From NCBI GenBank assembly GCA_035294085.1, contig DATGLP010000026.1, forward strand, positions 93,414 to 157,413: a stretch of 64,000 nt of DNA, written 5' to 3'. The notes below the pieces were generated by a model. It was not told where the DNA came from, did no database searches, and saw only the letters and a list, made by a program, of their open reading frames with translations. Position 1 is the stretch's first letter. Every line of letters begins with the position of its first letter. Shown piece after piece: positions 17,640 to 29,870 of this stretch. The stretch is from Acidimicrobiales bacterium (GTDB lineage Bacteria > Actinomycetota > Acidimicrobiia > Acidimicrobiales > Bog-793). The position numbers were made by a program, and so were the translations under genes.

Positions 17640-18542
17640 TCAGGACCCGCCACGACGCCGAGGGGCCGCCCGCAGCCTTCGGCCGAGCTCGAGCGCGCGG
17701 CGGGCGGCCTCGAGGTCGGTGCGCCGCGGCCCCTCGCCGGCTCCGGGCACCTCGAGGAGCCCGGGCAGGCCATCGAGCGCCGGGTGGCTGATGAGCAGGC
17801 CGAGCGCCTCGAGGCCGATGTGCCCCTCGCCGAGGTTGGCGTGGCGGTCGCGGTTCGCGCCGAGCGCCACCTTCGAGTCGTTGAGGTGCACGCACGCGAG
17901 GCGCCCGAGCAGGTCGGCACGCCGCAGGCCGGCGACGACCTCGTCGGCCTCCTCGCGGTCGCGAAAGGCGACGCCCGAGGCGAACAGGTGCTGGGTGTCG
18001 AGGCAGACGCCGAGCCGCTCGTCGCCGCCGGCGGCGTCGAGGATCGCCGCGAGCTCGCCGAGGCTCCGCCCGACGGTGCCGCCCGCGCCCGCCGTGTTCT
18101 CGACGAGCAGCGGGCAGCCCTCGCCGCCGAGGCGAGCGGCCGCCATGTCGAGGGCGGCGACGAGCTCTCGGCCGACGCGGGCGCGCGCCGCGTCGAAGCC
18201 AGCTCCCCGGTGGCTCCCGACGTGGACGACGACGCCGGCGGCGCCGAGCTCGCTCGCCGCGACGAGCTCGCCGGCGAGGCGCTCGCGCGAGCGGGCCCGC
18301 AGGGCGTCGTCGCCGGTCGCGAGGTTGATGAGGTAGGCGGCGTGGACGAAGGTGGCCTCGACGACGGTGCTCTCGTGCGCCGCCTCCCGGTAGGCGTGGA
18401 GGGCCTCCGGCCGGTGCGCGGCCTGCGCCCAGACACGTGGGCTGGCGGCGAAGAGCTGGACCGCCTGGGCGCCGAGCGCCTCGGCACGCTCAAGGGCGGC
18501 GAGCAGTCCGCCGGCGGTGCGAACGTGGGCGCCGAGGAGCAC
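17640..18542 (-). CDS. nfo: Deoxyribonuclease IV (endonuclease IV)
   Basis: The 300-residue TIM-barrel enzyme cleaves DNA at abasic sites in base-excision repair, using three zinc ions. The family blocks are present: LLGAHVRTAGG at the start, LLVENTAGAGG, LGVCLDTQHLFASG, HLNDSK and HANLGEGHIG near the end, which supply His, Glu and Asp metal ligands. The GTG at 18542 is chosen because a TACCGT box on the same strand lies six bases upstream and it gives the family-typical N-terminus. It is divergent from miaB. Confidence 0.9.
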   Translation of the reverse strand: MLLGAHVRTAGGLLAALERAEALGAQAVQLFAASPRVWAQAAHRPEALHAYREAAHESTVVEATFVHAAYLINLATGDDALRARSRERLAGELVAASELGAAGVVVHVGSHRGAGFDAARARVGRELVAALDMAAARLGGEGCPLLVENTAGAGGTVGRSLGELAAILDAAGGDERLGVCLDTQHLFASGVAFRDREEADEVVAGLRRADLLGRLACVHLNDSKVALGANRDRHANLGEGHIGLEALGLLISHPALDGLPGLLEVPGAGEGPRRTDLEAARRALELGRRLRAAPRRRGGS

Positions 18543-18548
18543 CGCCCG

Positions 18549-18597
18549 ACGGTAGCGAGTAGGCGGGGTCCGCGCCCGAGCGGCGCTCGCGTAACGT
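18549..18597. promoter_or_regulatory. Divergent leaderless promoters of nfo and miaB
   Basis: On the minus strand TACCGT (18549-18554) lies six bases before the nfo GTG. On the plus strand TAACGT (18592-18597) lies six bases before the miaB GTG at 18604. Both fit a leaderless layout. Confidence 0.5.
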
Positions 18598-18603
18598 GGG
18601 GAG

Positions 18604-20079
18604 GTGGCGCGCAAGTTCTTCATCCGCACCTTCGGCTGCCAGATGAACGAGCACGACTCCGAGCGCATCGCGGCCGATCTCACCGCCGGGGGGCTCGAGC
18701 GCACCGAGTCGCTCGCGGAGGCCGACGTCGTCGTGCTCAACACGTGCTGCGTGCGAGAGAACGCCGACAACAGGCTCTACGGCCACCTCGGGCAGCTGAA
18801 GGCGTTGCGGGCCGCGCGCCCCGGTCTGCAGATCGCGGTCGGCGGCTGCCTGGCCCAGAAGGATCGCGAGGCCATCGTGGCGCGCGCCCCGCACGTCGAC
18901 GCCGTCTTCGGCACGCACAACGTCGGCCGAGCCGCCGCGCTCCTCGACGAGGCGCGCCGTGTGCGCCGGCCGGTGGTCGAGGTGCTCGACGCGCCCGTCG
19001 ACGACGAGGCGGCCTTCCCGAGCGCGATGGCGGTGCGCCCGGACCTCGCCTACGCGGCGTGGGTGACGATCCAGGTCGGCTGCGACAATTCCTGCGCGTT
19101 CTGCATCGTGCCGGCGGTGCGCGGGCCCGAGCGGAGTCGTCCCTTCGGCGAGCTCGTCGCCGAGGTGGAGCGCCTGGCTCGCGCTGGCACCGTCGAGGTC
19201 ACCCTGCTCGGCCAGAACGTCAACTCCTACGGCCGGGACCTCACGGCGGCCCTCCGGCGCGCCGGGGCCGCGCCGGAGCGGCGGGCCTTCCTCGCCGGCG
19301 AGGCCTGGGCCGGCGAGGAGCGGGCGCGCCCGCGCCCGCTCTTCGCCGACCTGCTGCGCGCCGTCGGTGCGATCGAGGGGATCCGGCGCGTCCGCTTCAC
19401 GAGCCCGCACCCGAAGGACCTGCGCCCGGAGACCATCGCGGCGATGGCCGAGACGCCGGCGGTGTGCGAGCAGCTCCACCTCCCGCTCCAGTCGGGAAGC
19501 GACCGCGTGCTCGCCGCGATGCGCCGGGGCTACACCGCCGAGCGCTACCTCGCGCGCCTCGCCGAGGCGCGCCGCGCCGTGCCGGACCTCGCCGTGACGA
19601 CCGACCTCATCGTCGGGTTCCCCGGCGAGACCGAGGTGGACTTCGAGGCCACGCTCGAGGCGGTCGTCGAGGCGCGCTTCGACAGCGCCTACACCTTCGT
19701 CTTCTCCCCCCGCCCCGGGACGCGGGCCGCGGCGATGGTGGACGACTTCGTCGACGAGGACGTCGTCGCGGACCGCTTCGCCAGGCTCAAGGTGGTCGTC
19801 GAGCGCCAGGCGCTCGAGGCCAACCGCGCGCGCGTCGGCCGGGTCGAGGAGGTGCTCGTCGAGGGCCCGTCGCGCAAGGACCCGGCGGTGCTCGCCGGCA
19901 GGACGCGCCAGAACAAGCTCGTGCACTTCGCGCCCGGCCGGGCGGCCCTCGCACCCGGCAGCTTCGCCGAGGTGCGGGTCGTCGCCGCAGCCCCCCACCA
20001 CCTGCTCGGCGAGCTCGTCGCCGCGGGCGCCGACGGCGCTCGCGCGCGCCGGCGCTCGATCCCGGTCGGCGTCGGCTAG
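18604..20079 (+). CDS. miaB: tRNA-2-methylthio-N6-dimethylallyladenosine synthase MiaB
   Basis: A 491-residue radical-SAM methylthiotransferase that adds the 2-methylthio group to i6A37 of tRNAs. The N-terminal MTTase domain opens with [13 protein letters not shown] and holds NTCCVRENA and GGCLAQKD, which supply the cysteines of the auxiliary iron-sulfur cluster. The radical-SAM motif is [11 protein letters not shown] near residue 160. A TRAM domain ends the protein. An insertion of about 30 Ala/Arg-rich residues after [10 protein letters not shown] makes it longer than usual. The GTG start follows a TAACGT box directly. Confidence 0.93.
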   Translation: MARKFFIRTFGCQMNEHDSERIAADLTAGGLERTESLAEADVVVLNTCCVRENADNRLYGHLGQLKALRAARPGLQIAVGGCLAQKDREAIVARAPHVDAVFGTHNVGRAAALLDEARRVRRPVVEVLDAPVDDEAAFPSAMAVRPDLAYAAWVTIQVGCDNSCAFCIVPAVRGPERSRPFGELVAEVERLARAGTVEVTLLGQNVNSYGRDLTAALRRAGAAPERRAFLAGEAWAGEERARPRPLFADLLRAVGAIEGIRRVRFTSPHPKDLRPETIAAMAETPAVCEQLHLPLQSGSDRVLAAMRRGYTAERYLARLAEARRAVPDLAVTTDLIVGFPGETEVDFEATLEAVVEARFDSAYTFVFSPRPGTRAAAMVDDFVDEDVVADRFARLKVVVERQALEANRARVGRVEEVLVEGPSRKDPAVLAGRTRQNKLVHFAPGRAALAPGSFAEVRVVAAAPHHLLGELVAAGADGARARRRSIPVGVG

Positions 20080-20108
20080 GGCGGCGAGGACCTCGCAGGA
20101 CCCGGCCG

Positions 20109-20242
20109 TAGACTGTGGTGGTGCCGCTGTCGAGCCCGTCCGCGCCAGCCCGGTCGAGGCGCGTCCGAGTGGAGCGAGGCGCGCCTCGCGCCGCCTCGCC
20201 GGACACGAGGCGGCTCGTGGCGTGCCCGCGGGCGGGGGAGCG

Positions 20243-20246
<4 letters not shown>
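20109..20246 (+). promoter_or_regulatory. secA promoter and 41-codon leader ORF
   Basis: TAGACT at 20109-20114 lies six bases before a GTG at 20121. The ORF from it runs 41 codons and its TGA at 20244-20246 overlaps the secA start GTG at 20243. It could be a translated leader that couples secA to a leaderless transcript. Confidence 0.4.
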
Positions 20247-22987
<2,741 letters not shown>

Positions 22988-22997
22988 GGTGCCGGCG

Positions 22998-24161
22998 ATG
23001 AGCGCGCCCGGCGTCGGCGGCGCCGGGGTCGAGCGGGGAGAGCTCGCGGACGAGCTGGCCGAGCTCGCCGGCCGCCTCGAGGCCGCCGAGGCCTACCTGC
23101 ACCTCGACAGGCTGCGGGCTCGGCACAGCGAGCTCGAGGCGCAGCTCGCCGACCCCGGCCTGTGGGAGGAGCCCGAACGCGCCCGGCGCCTCAGCGCCGA
23201 GTACGGGCGCGTGCGGTCCGACCTCGAGGAGCTCGAGCGGCTGCGCCGGAGCCTCACCGAGGCTCGCGAGCTGCACGACCTCGCGCTCGAGGAGGGCGAG
23301 GAGGCGCTGGAGGCGCTGCGGCCCGAGCTTCGCGAGGCGCTCGACGGCGTGCGCGCCGCCCTCGAGGAGCTCGAGCTGCGGAGCCTGTTCGCCGGCGAGT
23401 ACGACGAGCGCGACGCGGTCTGCGAGATCCACGCCGGGGCCGGCGGCACCGACGCCCAGGACTGGGCCGAGATGCTCCTGCGGATGTACCTGCGCTGGGC
23501 GGAGCGGCACGGCTTCGGGGTCGAGCTCGACGAGGTGTCCCCCGGCCAGGAGGCGGGCATCCTGTCGGCGACCTTCATCGTGCGCGGCCGCCACGCCTAC
23601 GGCCTGCTCGCCGCCGAGCGCGGGGTGCATCGCCTCGTGCGCATGTCGCCGTTCGACTCCCAGCACCGGCGCCAGACGAGCTTCGCCTCCCTCGAGGCGA
23701 CGCCGTTCCTCGAGGACGCCGGCGACGAGGTCGAGATCGACGAGCGGGACCTGCGCGTCGACACCTACCGCTCCTCGGGCGCGGGCGGCCAGCACGTCAA
23801 CGTCACCGACTCGGCGGTGCGCATCACGCACCTGCCCACCGGGATCGTCGTCTCCTGCCAGAACGAGCGGAGCCAGCACCAGAACAAGGCCCGGGCGCTC
23901 CAGATCCTCGCCGCCAAGCTCGCCGAGCGGCAGCGAGCCGAGCGGCGCGCCGAGCTGAGCGCGCTGGCTGGTCCCCAGGCGAAGGTCGAGTGGGGCAACC
24001 AGATCCGCTCGTACGTCCTCGCTCCCTACCAGCTCGTCAAGGACCTGCGCACCGGCGAGGAGACCGGCAACGTCGAGGCTGTCCTCGACGGCGACCTCGA
24101 CCGCTTCATGGTCTCCTACCTGCGCTGGCGCCGCGGCGGCGGGGCGGAGCAGCCCGGCTAG
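22998..24161 (+). CDS. prfB: Peptide chain release factor 2
   Basis: A 387-residue class I release factor that reads UGA and UAA. The SPF tripeptide of RF2 is present in MSPFDSQ, and the peptidyl-tRNA hydrolysis motif GGQ is in SSGAGGQHVNVTDSAVR. The frame is continuous with no internal TGA, so the programmed frameshift seen in many RF2 genes is absent here. ATG 22998 is chosen; a GTG at 22989 is also in frame. It lies between secA and ftsE, a common actinobacterial neighbourhood. Confidence 0.95.
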   Translation: MSAPGVGGAGVERGELADELAELAGRLEAAEAYLHLDRLRARHSELEAQLADPGLWEEPERARRLSAEYGRVRSDLEELERLRRSLTEARELHDLALEEGEEALEALRPELREALDGVRAALEELELRSLFAGEYDERDAVCEIHAGAGGTDAQDWAEMLLRMYLRWAERHGFGVELDEVSPGQEAGILSATFIVRGRHAYGLLAAERGVHRLVRMSPFDSQHRRQTSFASLEATPFLEDAGDEVEIDERDLRVDTYRSSGAGGQHVNVTDSAVRITHLPTGIVVSCQNERSQHQNKARALQILAAKLAERQRAERRAELSALAGPQAKVEWGNQIRSYVLAPYQLVKDLRTGEETGNVEAVLDGDLDRFMVSYLRWRRGGGAEQPG

Positions 24162-25250
24162 CCGAACGCCGCAGGCCTTCGACTGGCGAGTTGCGGCTGC
24201 GGGATCGCGCCGCTTCCTCGGCTCGGGCGGGTGATCTCGAGCCTGCGGTGACGGGTTGGCCAGCGACGGCCCCGCCTCGAGGGGTCGAATCCGTCCCTGG
24301 CGACGCGCTCGGGCGCGCGTCGACCAACGAGTGCCGGCTGCCAGGCGCCTGGCGGTGGCCAGGGGAGCGTTCGATGCGTCGGACGGCGCCGAGCACCACG
24401 TCGGCGGCCGGCCAGCCGTCGATGACGGGCGCGACCTCCCAGGGTGTCTGCGGGACGCGTCGGCCAGGAGCGTGGAAGAGGGCCCGTCGCAACGCCTCGG
24501 GCCTCGCGTCGCGCCAGGTGCCGTCCGCGGAGCGGGGCTGGAAGCACCGCACGAGATCGGCTGCAGGGACGCCGATCTTCATCCAGGCAGCGTCTGCCTC
24601 GAAGGAGGTGACTGGGAAGCGGCAGCGCTCGGAGTCTGCAGCCGGCGCAGGAGCTGCTCGGCGCGGGCGTGGGCTCGGTGGTGACGACGAGGTCCCTCGG
24701 GTCGGCTTCCCCGCTCGGTGCGCAGGCCCCAGGAGCCGTGATCGAGGGAGGGGAAGAGGCGGCGCTGGCGACCGGGGTGCAGGAGGTGCACGCAGGACGG
24801 TCAGGCGCGTGCCGTCTGGGAGGTCGGCGTCGGAGGAGCGCGAGGCGAGCTCGGCCGCCGCACGCTCGAGGATGCTCGGGTACGGGCAGCTCAGGAGCCG
24901 GCGTCGCCAGGGTGCGCTCGCCTGTTCTGGGCCTACCTCGGTCGGTGCCGCTCACCTGCTCCGCCCCGCCCTGCGGCCACCTCGGGATCGACGACCGCTG
25001 CCGCTGCCGTCGTCACCGCCAGGTCGAAAGTTACACTCGCGTACTTATTGGCAGGGCCCCTCGTCGGCGATGCTTTGTCCACGTCTGTCACGGGTTTGTC
25101 ATGTCGCGTCGGCTAGGGTTTGGCGGGTCGTCGCGGCGCACGCGCTGGAATGGCGCCGCGGGCGGCACGGTGACAAGAACGTGCAAGTCGTCGCACCTAC
25201 CGAGGTGGGCAGCTGAGCCGTCTCAGCGGCTCGACCCGAGGAAGAGGACG
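24162..25250. other. 1.1-kb gap without a convincing gene
   Basis: No frame here has good coding character. On the minus strand, stretches such as [32 protein letters not shown] (near 24900-24800) and WMKIGVPAADLVRCFQPRSADGTWRDARPEALRRALFH (from about 24582 down) look protein-like and share one frame, but a low-complexity Pro/Arg stretch separates them and the frame ends without a family I know. It may be a decayed gene. The last 230 bases hold AT-richer promoter-like DNA for ftsE. Confidence 0.4.
25032..25119 (+). promoter_or_regulatory. Candidate ftsE promoter region
   Basis: Two -10-like boxes are visible: TACACT at 25032-25037 and TAGGGT at 25114-25119. The stretch 25030-25120 is clearly less GC-rich than its surroundings. 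The distance to the ftsE ATG is 130-215 bases, so a leader would be present. Confidence 0.3.
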
Positions 25251-26078
25251 ATGATCCGGTTCGAGAACGTCACGAAGGCCTACCGGGGTGGCGAGCCGGC
25301 GCTCCGGGACGTCTCGCTCGAGATCCAGCGGGGCGAGTTCGTCTTCCTCGTGGGTCCCTCCGGCTCCGGGAAGACCACCTGCCTCAAGCTGCTGCTGCGG
25401 GAGGAGACGCCCGACGAGGGGGCGATCTGGGTCGCGGGCCGCAACATCGGCGAGCTCTCGCACTGGCGGGTTCCCTACCTGCGGCGCAACATCGGGTGCG
25501 TCTTCCAGGACTTCCGCCTGCTGCCGAACAAGACCGTGGCCGAGAACGTCGCCTTCGCCCTCGAGGTGATCGGGCGTCCCCGCAGCGTCATCTCGACGCA
25601 GGTCGCCCAGGTGCTCGAGCTCGTGGGCCTCGGCGAGAAGTCGGCCCGCATGCCCGACGAGCTCTCGGGGGGCGAGCAGCAGCGCGTCGCGATCGCGCGG
25701 GCGTTCGTCAACCGGCCGCTCGTCCTCCTCGCCGACGAGCCGACGGGCAACCTCGACCCGGCGACGAGCGAGGGGATCATGCGCCTCCTCGACCGCATCA
25801 ACCGCACGGGGACGACCGTCGTCATGGCGACCCACGACGTCGGCATCGTCGACGCCATGCGACGGCGCGTCGTCGAGCTCGAGCGCGGGCGGGTCGTGCG
25901 CGACCAGCTGCGCGGCGTCTACGGTGCCGACGCGCCGAGCACCTCGCGGGGGATCCCCGCGGTGTCGCTCCTCGCCCCGGGTGCCGGCGGCTCGAGCGCG
26001 GGCGAGCGCGCCGCCTCGCCGTCGTCCACCGGTCGCGTCGCCGCGCTGCGGGCGCGCCGCGGCGTCCGGCAGGTGTGA
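25251..26078 (+). CDS. ftsE: Cell-division ATP-binding protein FtsE
   Basis: A 275-residue ABC ATPase with Walker [25 protein letters not shown] signature, Walker [14 protein letters not shown] and ATHDV switch. [24 protein letters not shown] is the standard FtsE opening. A GAGGAAGAGG ribosome site precedes the ATG. With FtsX it forms the complex that transmits ATP hydrolysis to peptidoglycan hydrolases at the division site. About 50 residues after [10 protein letters not shown] are Ala/Ser/Arg-rich and extra to the family core. Its stop shares an A with the ftsX ATG (TGATG). Confidence 0.93.
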   Translation: MIRFENVTKAYRGGEPALRDVSLEIQRGEFVFLVGPSGSGKTTCLKLLLREETPDEGAIWVAGRNIGELSHWRVPYLRRNIGCVFQDFRLLPNKTVAENVAFALEVIGRPRSVISTQVAQVLELVGLGEKSARMPDELSGGEQQRVAIARAFVNRPLVLLADEPTGNLDPATSEGIMRLLDRINRTGTTVVMATHDVGIVDAMRRRVVELERGRVVRDQLRGVYGADAPSTSRGIPAVSLLAPGAGGSSAGERAASPSSTGRVAALRARRGVRQV

Positions 26079-26965
26079 TGGGCGTCTCGCTCGACTACGT
26101 CGCCAAGGAGACGGCGACGAACCTGTGGCGCAACCGCATGATGGCGCTCGCCGCCATCTTGACCGTCGCCGTGTCCCTCTCGCTCGTCGGGACGGCCCTC
26201 CTGCTGCGCCAGGCCGTCAACCGCCAGATCGGCCAGTTCGGCAGCAACGTGAGCCTGCAGATCTTCATGAACGCCGACGCGACGCCCCAGCAGGTGGCGA
26301 GCGTCCGCTCGCTCATCGAGCAGACGCCGCAGATCACTCACTTCACCTACCTCGACCACGCGGCGTCGTACGCCCAGGCGAAGCGCATCCTCGCGAGCTC
26401 GCCGACCGCGCTCGAGGCGCTCACGCCGGCGACGACGCCGACGGTCTTCGACTGCCAGCTGAAGAGCCCGGACGAGGCGCCGACGGTCGCGGCGATCTTC
26501 AAGGGCTACCCGGGCGTGTACGCCACGCCGTTCCCCGCGCAGAGCATCCGCGTGCTCCAGCAGGTGACGAACGTGCTGCAGGCGATCCTCCTCGCCATCG
26601 CGATCGTCCTGCTCGTCTCCTCGTCCGTGCTGATCCTGAACGCCATCCGCGTGGCGATCTTCGCCCGCCGGCGCGAGATCGGCGTCATGAAGCTCGTCGG
26701 GGCGACGAACTGGTTCATCCGGGTCCCCTTCATGCTCGAGGGGCTCGTGCAGGGGCTGTTCGGCGCCGTCGTGGCGGTCGGCATCGTGCTGCTCTCGAAC
26801 GTCGGCGTCGGCTACCTGATCCGCCACTACCACGTCACCGTGCTCGGCTCGAGCGTGCTTCCCGCCTCGGACCTCGCCGTCACCGAGCTCGTCGTCGTGG
26901 CGATCGGTCTCGTCGTCGGCGTCGCGGGGTCCTCGGTCGCGATCCGGCGCTTCCTCGACGTCTGA
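26078..26965 (+). CDS. ftsX: Cell-division permease FtsX
   Basis: A 295-residue membrane protein with an N-terminal span (AAILTVAVSLSLVGTALLL), an extracellular domain and three C-terminal spans. The coupling segment FARRREIGVMKLVGATNWFIRVPFMLEG before the later spans is diagnostic. It is translated directly after ftsE by a TGATG overlap. No peptidoglycan hydrolase of the RipC type and no smpB follow; a serine hydrolase gene comes next. Confidence 0.93.
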   Translation: MGVSLDYVAKETATNLWRNRMMALAAILTVAVSLSLVGTALLLRQAVNRQIGQFGSNVSLQIFMNADATPQQVASVRSLIEQTPQITHFTYLDHAASYAQAKRILASSPTALEALTPATTPTVFDCQLKSPDEAPTVAAIFKGYPGVYATPFPAQSIRVLQQVTNVLQAILLAIAIVLLVSSSVLILNAIRVAIFARRREIGVMKLVGATNWFIRVPFMLEGLVQGLFGAVVAVGIVLLSNVGVGYLIRHYHVTVLGSSVLPASDLAVTELVVVAIGLVVGVAGSSVAIRRFLDV

Positions 26966-26976
26966 GGCGGCCGACC

Positions 26977-27810
26977 CTGGGGGCGACCGGGCCCGGGCGG
27001 GCGCTCGCGGCCATCGACACCTGGGGGGCCGGGTCCGCCGCCGCCGCGCTCGTCGACCCCTCCGGGATCGTCGAGGCCCACGGCGACCTCGGCCGGCCCT
27101 TCGCGCTCGCCTCGGTGACGAAGCTCCTCAGCGCCTACGCCGCGCTCGTCGCGCTCGAGGAGGGCATCGTCCGGCTGGACGACGAGGCCGGCCCGCCGGG
27201 CGCCACGCTCGAGCACCTGCTCAGCCACGCCTCGGGACTGTCCTTCGCCGACCGCAACGTCGTCCTCGCCCGCCCTGGTGCGCGCCGCATCTACTCGAAC
27301 GCCGGCTTCGAGGTGCTCGCCGAGCACCTCGCCGCCGCGGCTGGCATGCCCTTCTCCCGCTACCTCGCCGAGGCGGTGCTCGAGCCGCTCGGGCTCGCGA
27401 CGACGCGCCTCGAGGGCTCGCCGGCGGCCGGCGCCCGCTCCAGCGCTGGCGACGTCGCCGCCTTCGCCGTCGAGCTGCTGGCACCGCGCCTCGTCGCACC
27501 CGAGACCCTCGGGCGCGCCGTCACGGTCGCCTTCCCGGGCCTCGCCGGCGTCCTGCCGGGCTTCGGTCGGATGGCACCGTGCGACTGGGGGCTCGGCTTC
27601 GAGCTTCGCGACGCGAAGGCGCCGCACTGGACCGCCCCCTCCTGCTCGCCGGGCACCTTCGGGCACTTCGGCCAGAGCGGCACGTTCTGCTGGGTGGACC
27701 CAGCGGCGCGCTGCGCGCTCGTCGTGCTCACCGACCGCCCCTTCGGCCCCTGGGCGAAGCGAGCGTGGCCGGCGCTCGGCGAGGCGGTGCTCGCCGGGCG
27801 CGGCGACTGA
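26977..27810 (+). CDS. Serine hydrolase, beta-lactamase/DD-peptidase fold
   Basis: About 277 residues of class C beta-lactamase-like sequence: SVTK gives the Ser-x-x-Lys nucleophile, YSN is the Tyr-x-Asn motif and HFGQSG is the third box. No signal peptide is visible. The family N-terminus is expected near LAAIDTW, but no ATG, GTG or TTG is in frame in the right place; CTG at 26977, 12 bases after ftsX, is proposed as the start. Members hydrolyse esters or peptides; the substrate is unknown. Proximity to ftsEX may hint at a wall-related task. Confidence 0.75.
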   Translation: MGATGPGRALAAIDTWGAGSAAAALVDPSGIVEAHGDLGRPFALASVTKLLSAYAALVALEEGIVRLDDEAGPPGATLEHLLSHASGLSFADRNVVLARPGARRIYSNAGFEVLAEHLAAAAGMPFSRYLAEAVLEPLGLATTRLEGSPAAGARSSAGDVAAFAVELLAPRLVAPETLGRAVTVAFPGLAGVLPGFGRMAPCDWGLGFELRDAKAPHWTAPSCSPGTFGHFGQSGTFCWVDPAARCALVVLTDRPFGPWAKRAWPALGEAVLAGRGD

Positions 27811-27838
27811 CCGCCGGGTCGCGCCGAGGCACGCAAAG

Positions 27839-27881
27839 TAGACTCGCGCCCATGGCGTCGGCGCCCCCGTCGAGGCGATGA
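27839..27881 (+). promoter_or_regulatory. Promoter and 9-codon leader ORF before the nucleotidyltransferase gene
   Basis: TAGACT at 27839-27844 lies seven bases before an ATG at 27852. That ORF (MASAPPSRR) stops with TGA at 27879-27881, which overlaps the ATG at 27878. Confidence 0.45.
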
Positions 27882-28621
27882 AGGGCGTCCTCCTCGCCGG
27901 CGGGACCGGCAGCCGGCTGCACCCGCTCACGCGCATCACGAACAAGCACCTGCTGCCGATCTACGACCGCCCGATGATCTCCTACGCGGTCGAGGCGCTC
28001 GTCAAGGCCGGGATCACCGAGCTCATGGTGGTCACCGGGGGCACCCACGCCGGCGAGTTCCTGCGCCTGCTCTCGAACGGGGAGGACCACGGCGTCGACC
28101 GGCTCTGCTACGCCTACCAGGAGCGGCCCGGGGGCATCGCCGAGGCGCTCGGGCTCGCCGAGCGCTTCGTCGGGGACGACCTCGTCCTCGTGATGCTCGC
28201 CGACAACGTGTTCGGCGCGTCGATCCGGCCCGTCGTCGAGGCCTTCGGCCGCCAGGGAAAGGGTGCCCGGATCGTCCTCGCGCGCGTCGAGGAGCCCGAG
28301 CACCTCCGCCACCTCGGCGTGCCGGAGCTCGGCCCGGACGGCAGCGTCGTGCGCATCGTCGAGAAGCCGCACGACCCGCCGAGCCCCTACTGCGTGACGG
28401 GCCTCTACTGCTACGACCCCTCGGTCTTCTCGGTGATCGCGACCCTCGAGCCCTCCGGGCGCGGCGAGCTCGAGATCACCGACGTGAACAACCACTACGT
28501 CGCCGCGGGACAGATGTCCTACGACGTCTACGAGGGCTTCTGGGGCGACGCCGGCGAGTCGATCGACGCCTACTACGCCGTCAACGACCACGTCCGGCGC
28601 TACGGGGCCAACCTGGGCTGA
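27878..28621 (+). CDS. Sugar-phosphate nucleotidyltransferase (glucose-1-phosphate thymidylyltransferase-like)
   Basis: A 247-residue protein with the RmlA signature GVLLAGGTGSRLHPLTR at the N-terminus, then NKHLLPIYDRPMI, a LADNVFG segment, EKP in the sugar-binding region and EITDVNNHY near the end. It would make dTDP-glucose or another NDP-sugar from a sugar phosphate for cell-wall or exopolysaccharide synthesis. It is shorter than full RmlA, lacking the C-terminal helices, which is common in actinobacterial and archaeal forms. The 3' end overlaps the convergent reductase gene by 41 bases. Confidence 0.85.
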   Translation: MKGVLLAGGTGSRLHPLTRITNKHLLPIYDRPMISYAVEALVKAGITELMVVTGGTHAGEFLRLLSNGEDHGVDRLCYAYQERPGGIAEALGLAERFVGDDLVLVMLADNVFGASIRPVVEAFGRQGKGARIVLARVEEPEHLRHLGVPELGPDGSVVRIVEKPHDPPSPYCVTGLYCYDPSVFSVIATLEPSGRGELEITDVNNHYVAAGQMSYDVYEGFWGDAGESIDAYYAVNDHVRRYGANLG

Positions 28622-29870
28622 GGGCGCGACCGGCGTAGGGATCGGGCCGCCGAAGCCGCGCCGGGCGCCAGGCGCTCGGGGTCAGGGCGATGCCCCGTGG
28701 GTAGGCCTCGAAGAGCCAGCGCCCGACGCGGCGCGCGAGGGCGCGGCTCGCCCCACACCCGTGGACGACGGCACCCACGAGGCGGGGGTGCGCCATGAGC
28801 GAGGAGCAGGCGGCGGCGACGGTCTGGTCGCGCCGGAGCGTGCGCGCGAGCGCCGCCTCGTAGCGGCGGGCGACCGCGGCCGGGTCCGCGGAGCCGGGCC
28901 CGGCGATCGCCGCCGCCGCGAGCGTGCCCGTCTCGAGCGCCTGGGCGATGCCCTCGCCGGTGAACGGGTCGGCGGCGAAGGCGGCGTCGCCGGTGAACAG
29001 GACGCGCCCGTCGGCGGCGCAGACGCTGACGTCGCGGCGCGCCGGGATGGGCCAGGCGCGCGCCGGGGCCTCGAGGCGGGCGCGCGCGCCGAGCAGCGAG
29101 GTGACGAAGGGGCTGGCGAGCATCCGCTGCCAGGCGGCGGCGAGGTCGCGGCCCCGCCGGCCGGGCCCGAGCGGGGCGCAGACGCCGAGGTTCACGCTCG
29201 CCGCGCCGACCGGGAAGGACCAGCCGTAGCCAGGGAGGAGCTCCTCGTCGAACCACACCCACCACTGCCGGGCGGCCTCGGGGCCGACGTCTCGCGCGTA
29301 GGCGCGAAAGGCGAGCCAGCCCTCTTCGGGCCCGCCGGCGGTCGTGTCGCGCCCGAGGGCCCGCCGAACGGCCGAGCGCGCCCCGTCCGCCGCGACGAGG
29401 TAGGCGGCGCGCGCCGTGAGGCCGCCGTCGAGGGCCGCCTCGAGGAGCCCGCCGCCGGGCGACAGCGCACGAAAGGCGCGCGCCTCGAGGACGCGCGCCC
29501 CGGCGGCTCGGGCGAGGTCGAGGAGGCGGGCGTCGAGGTCGCCGCGCCGGGCGACGGCCGCGGGGACACCGCTGCCGTCCCCGAGCGGCAGCGTCGCGAC
29601 GCGCCCGGACGGGGAGCGCAGCGCCAGCTCGCGAGCGGGCGTGAACGAAGCGACGTCGGCGGGGTCGAGCCCGAGCTCCTCGAGGCGGTAGAGCGCGCCG
29701 GTCGTGAGGCCGTCCCCGCAGGTCTTGTCCCGGGGAAAGCGCGCCCGGTCGACGAGGAGCACGTCCCGCCCGGCACGCGCGAGGCCGATCGCCGCCGCGC
29801 AGCCGGCCGGCCCGGCGCCGACGACGAGCACGTCGGCAGCGAGCGCGCCCGGCGGACCGCCCTCACCCAT
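28581..29870 (-). CDS. Geranylgeranyl-reductase-family FAD-dependent oxidoreductase
   Basis: A 429-residue flavoprotein. VLVVGAGPAGCAAAIGLARAG binds FAD; DKTCGDGLTTGAL is the family motif after the first strand; FTGDAAFAADPFTGEGIAQALETG is the second FAD motif. Enzymes of this type reduce isoprenoid chains of quinones or lipids, or hydroxylate aromatics. The next gene on the same strand, a TIGR01777-like epimerase, overlaps its start by eight bases, so they form one unit. The substrate is unknown. Confidence 0.8.
   Translation of the reverse strand: MGEGGPPGALAADVLVVGAGPAGCAAAIGLARAGRDVLLVDRARFPRDKTCGDGLTTGALYRLEELGLDPADVASFTPARELALRSPSGRVATLPLGDGSGVPAAVARRGDLDARLLDLARAAGARVLEARAFRALSPGGGLLEAALDGGLTARAAYLVAADGARSAVRRALGRDTTAGGPEEGWLAFRAYARDVGPEAARQWWVWFDEELLPGYGWSFPVGAASVNLGVCAPLGPGRRGRDLAAAWQRMLASPFVTSLLGARARLEAPARAWPIPARRDVSVCAADGRVLFTGDAAFAADPFTGEGIAQALETGTLAAAAIAGPGSADPAAVARRYEAALARTLRRDQTVAAACSSLMAHPRLVGAVVHGCGASRALARRVGRWLFEAYPRGIALTPSAWRPARLRRPDPYAGRALSPGWPRSAGRGR

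Noticed and set aside
22998..23100. Programmed +1 frameshift in prfB
   Set aside because: The frame is open from the start with no internal TGA or CTT-TGA slippery site.
24220..24310. A GGTCGAATCC stretch that looks like a tRNA or tmRNA T-arm in the prfB-ftsE gap
   Set aside because: One T of the T-loop is missing and no acceptor, D or anticodon stems can be formed around it.
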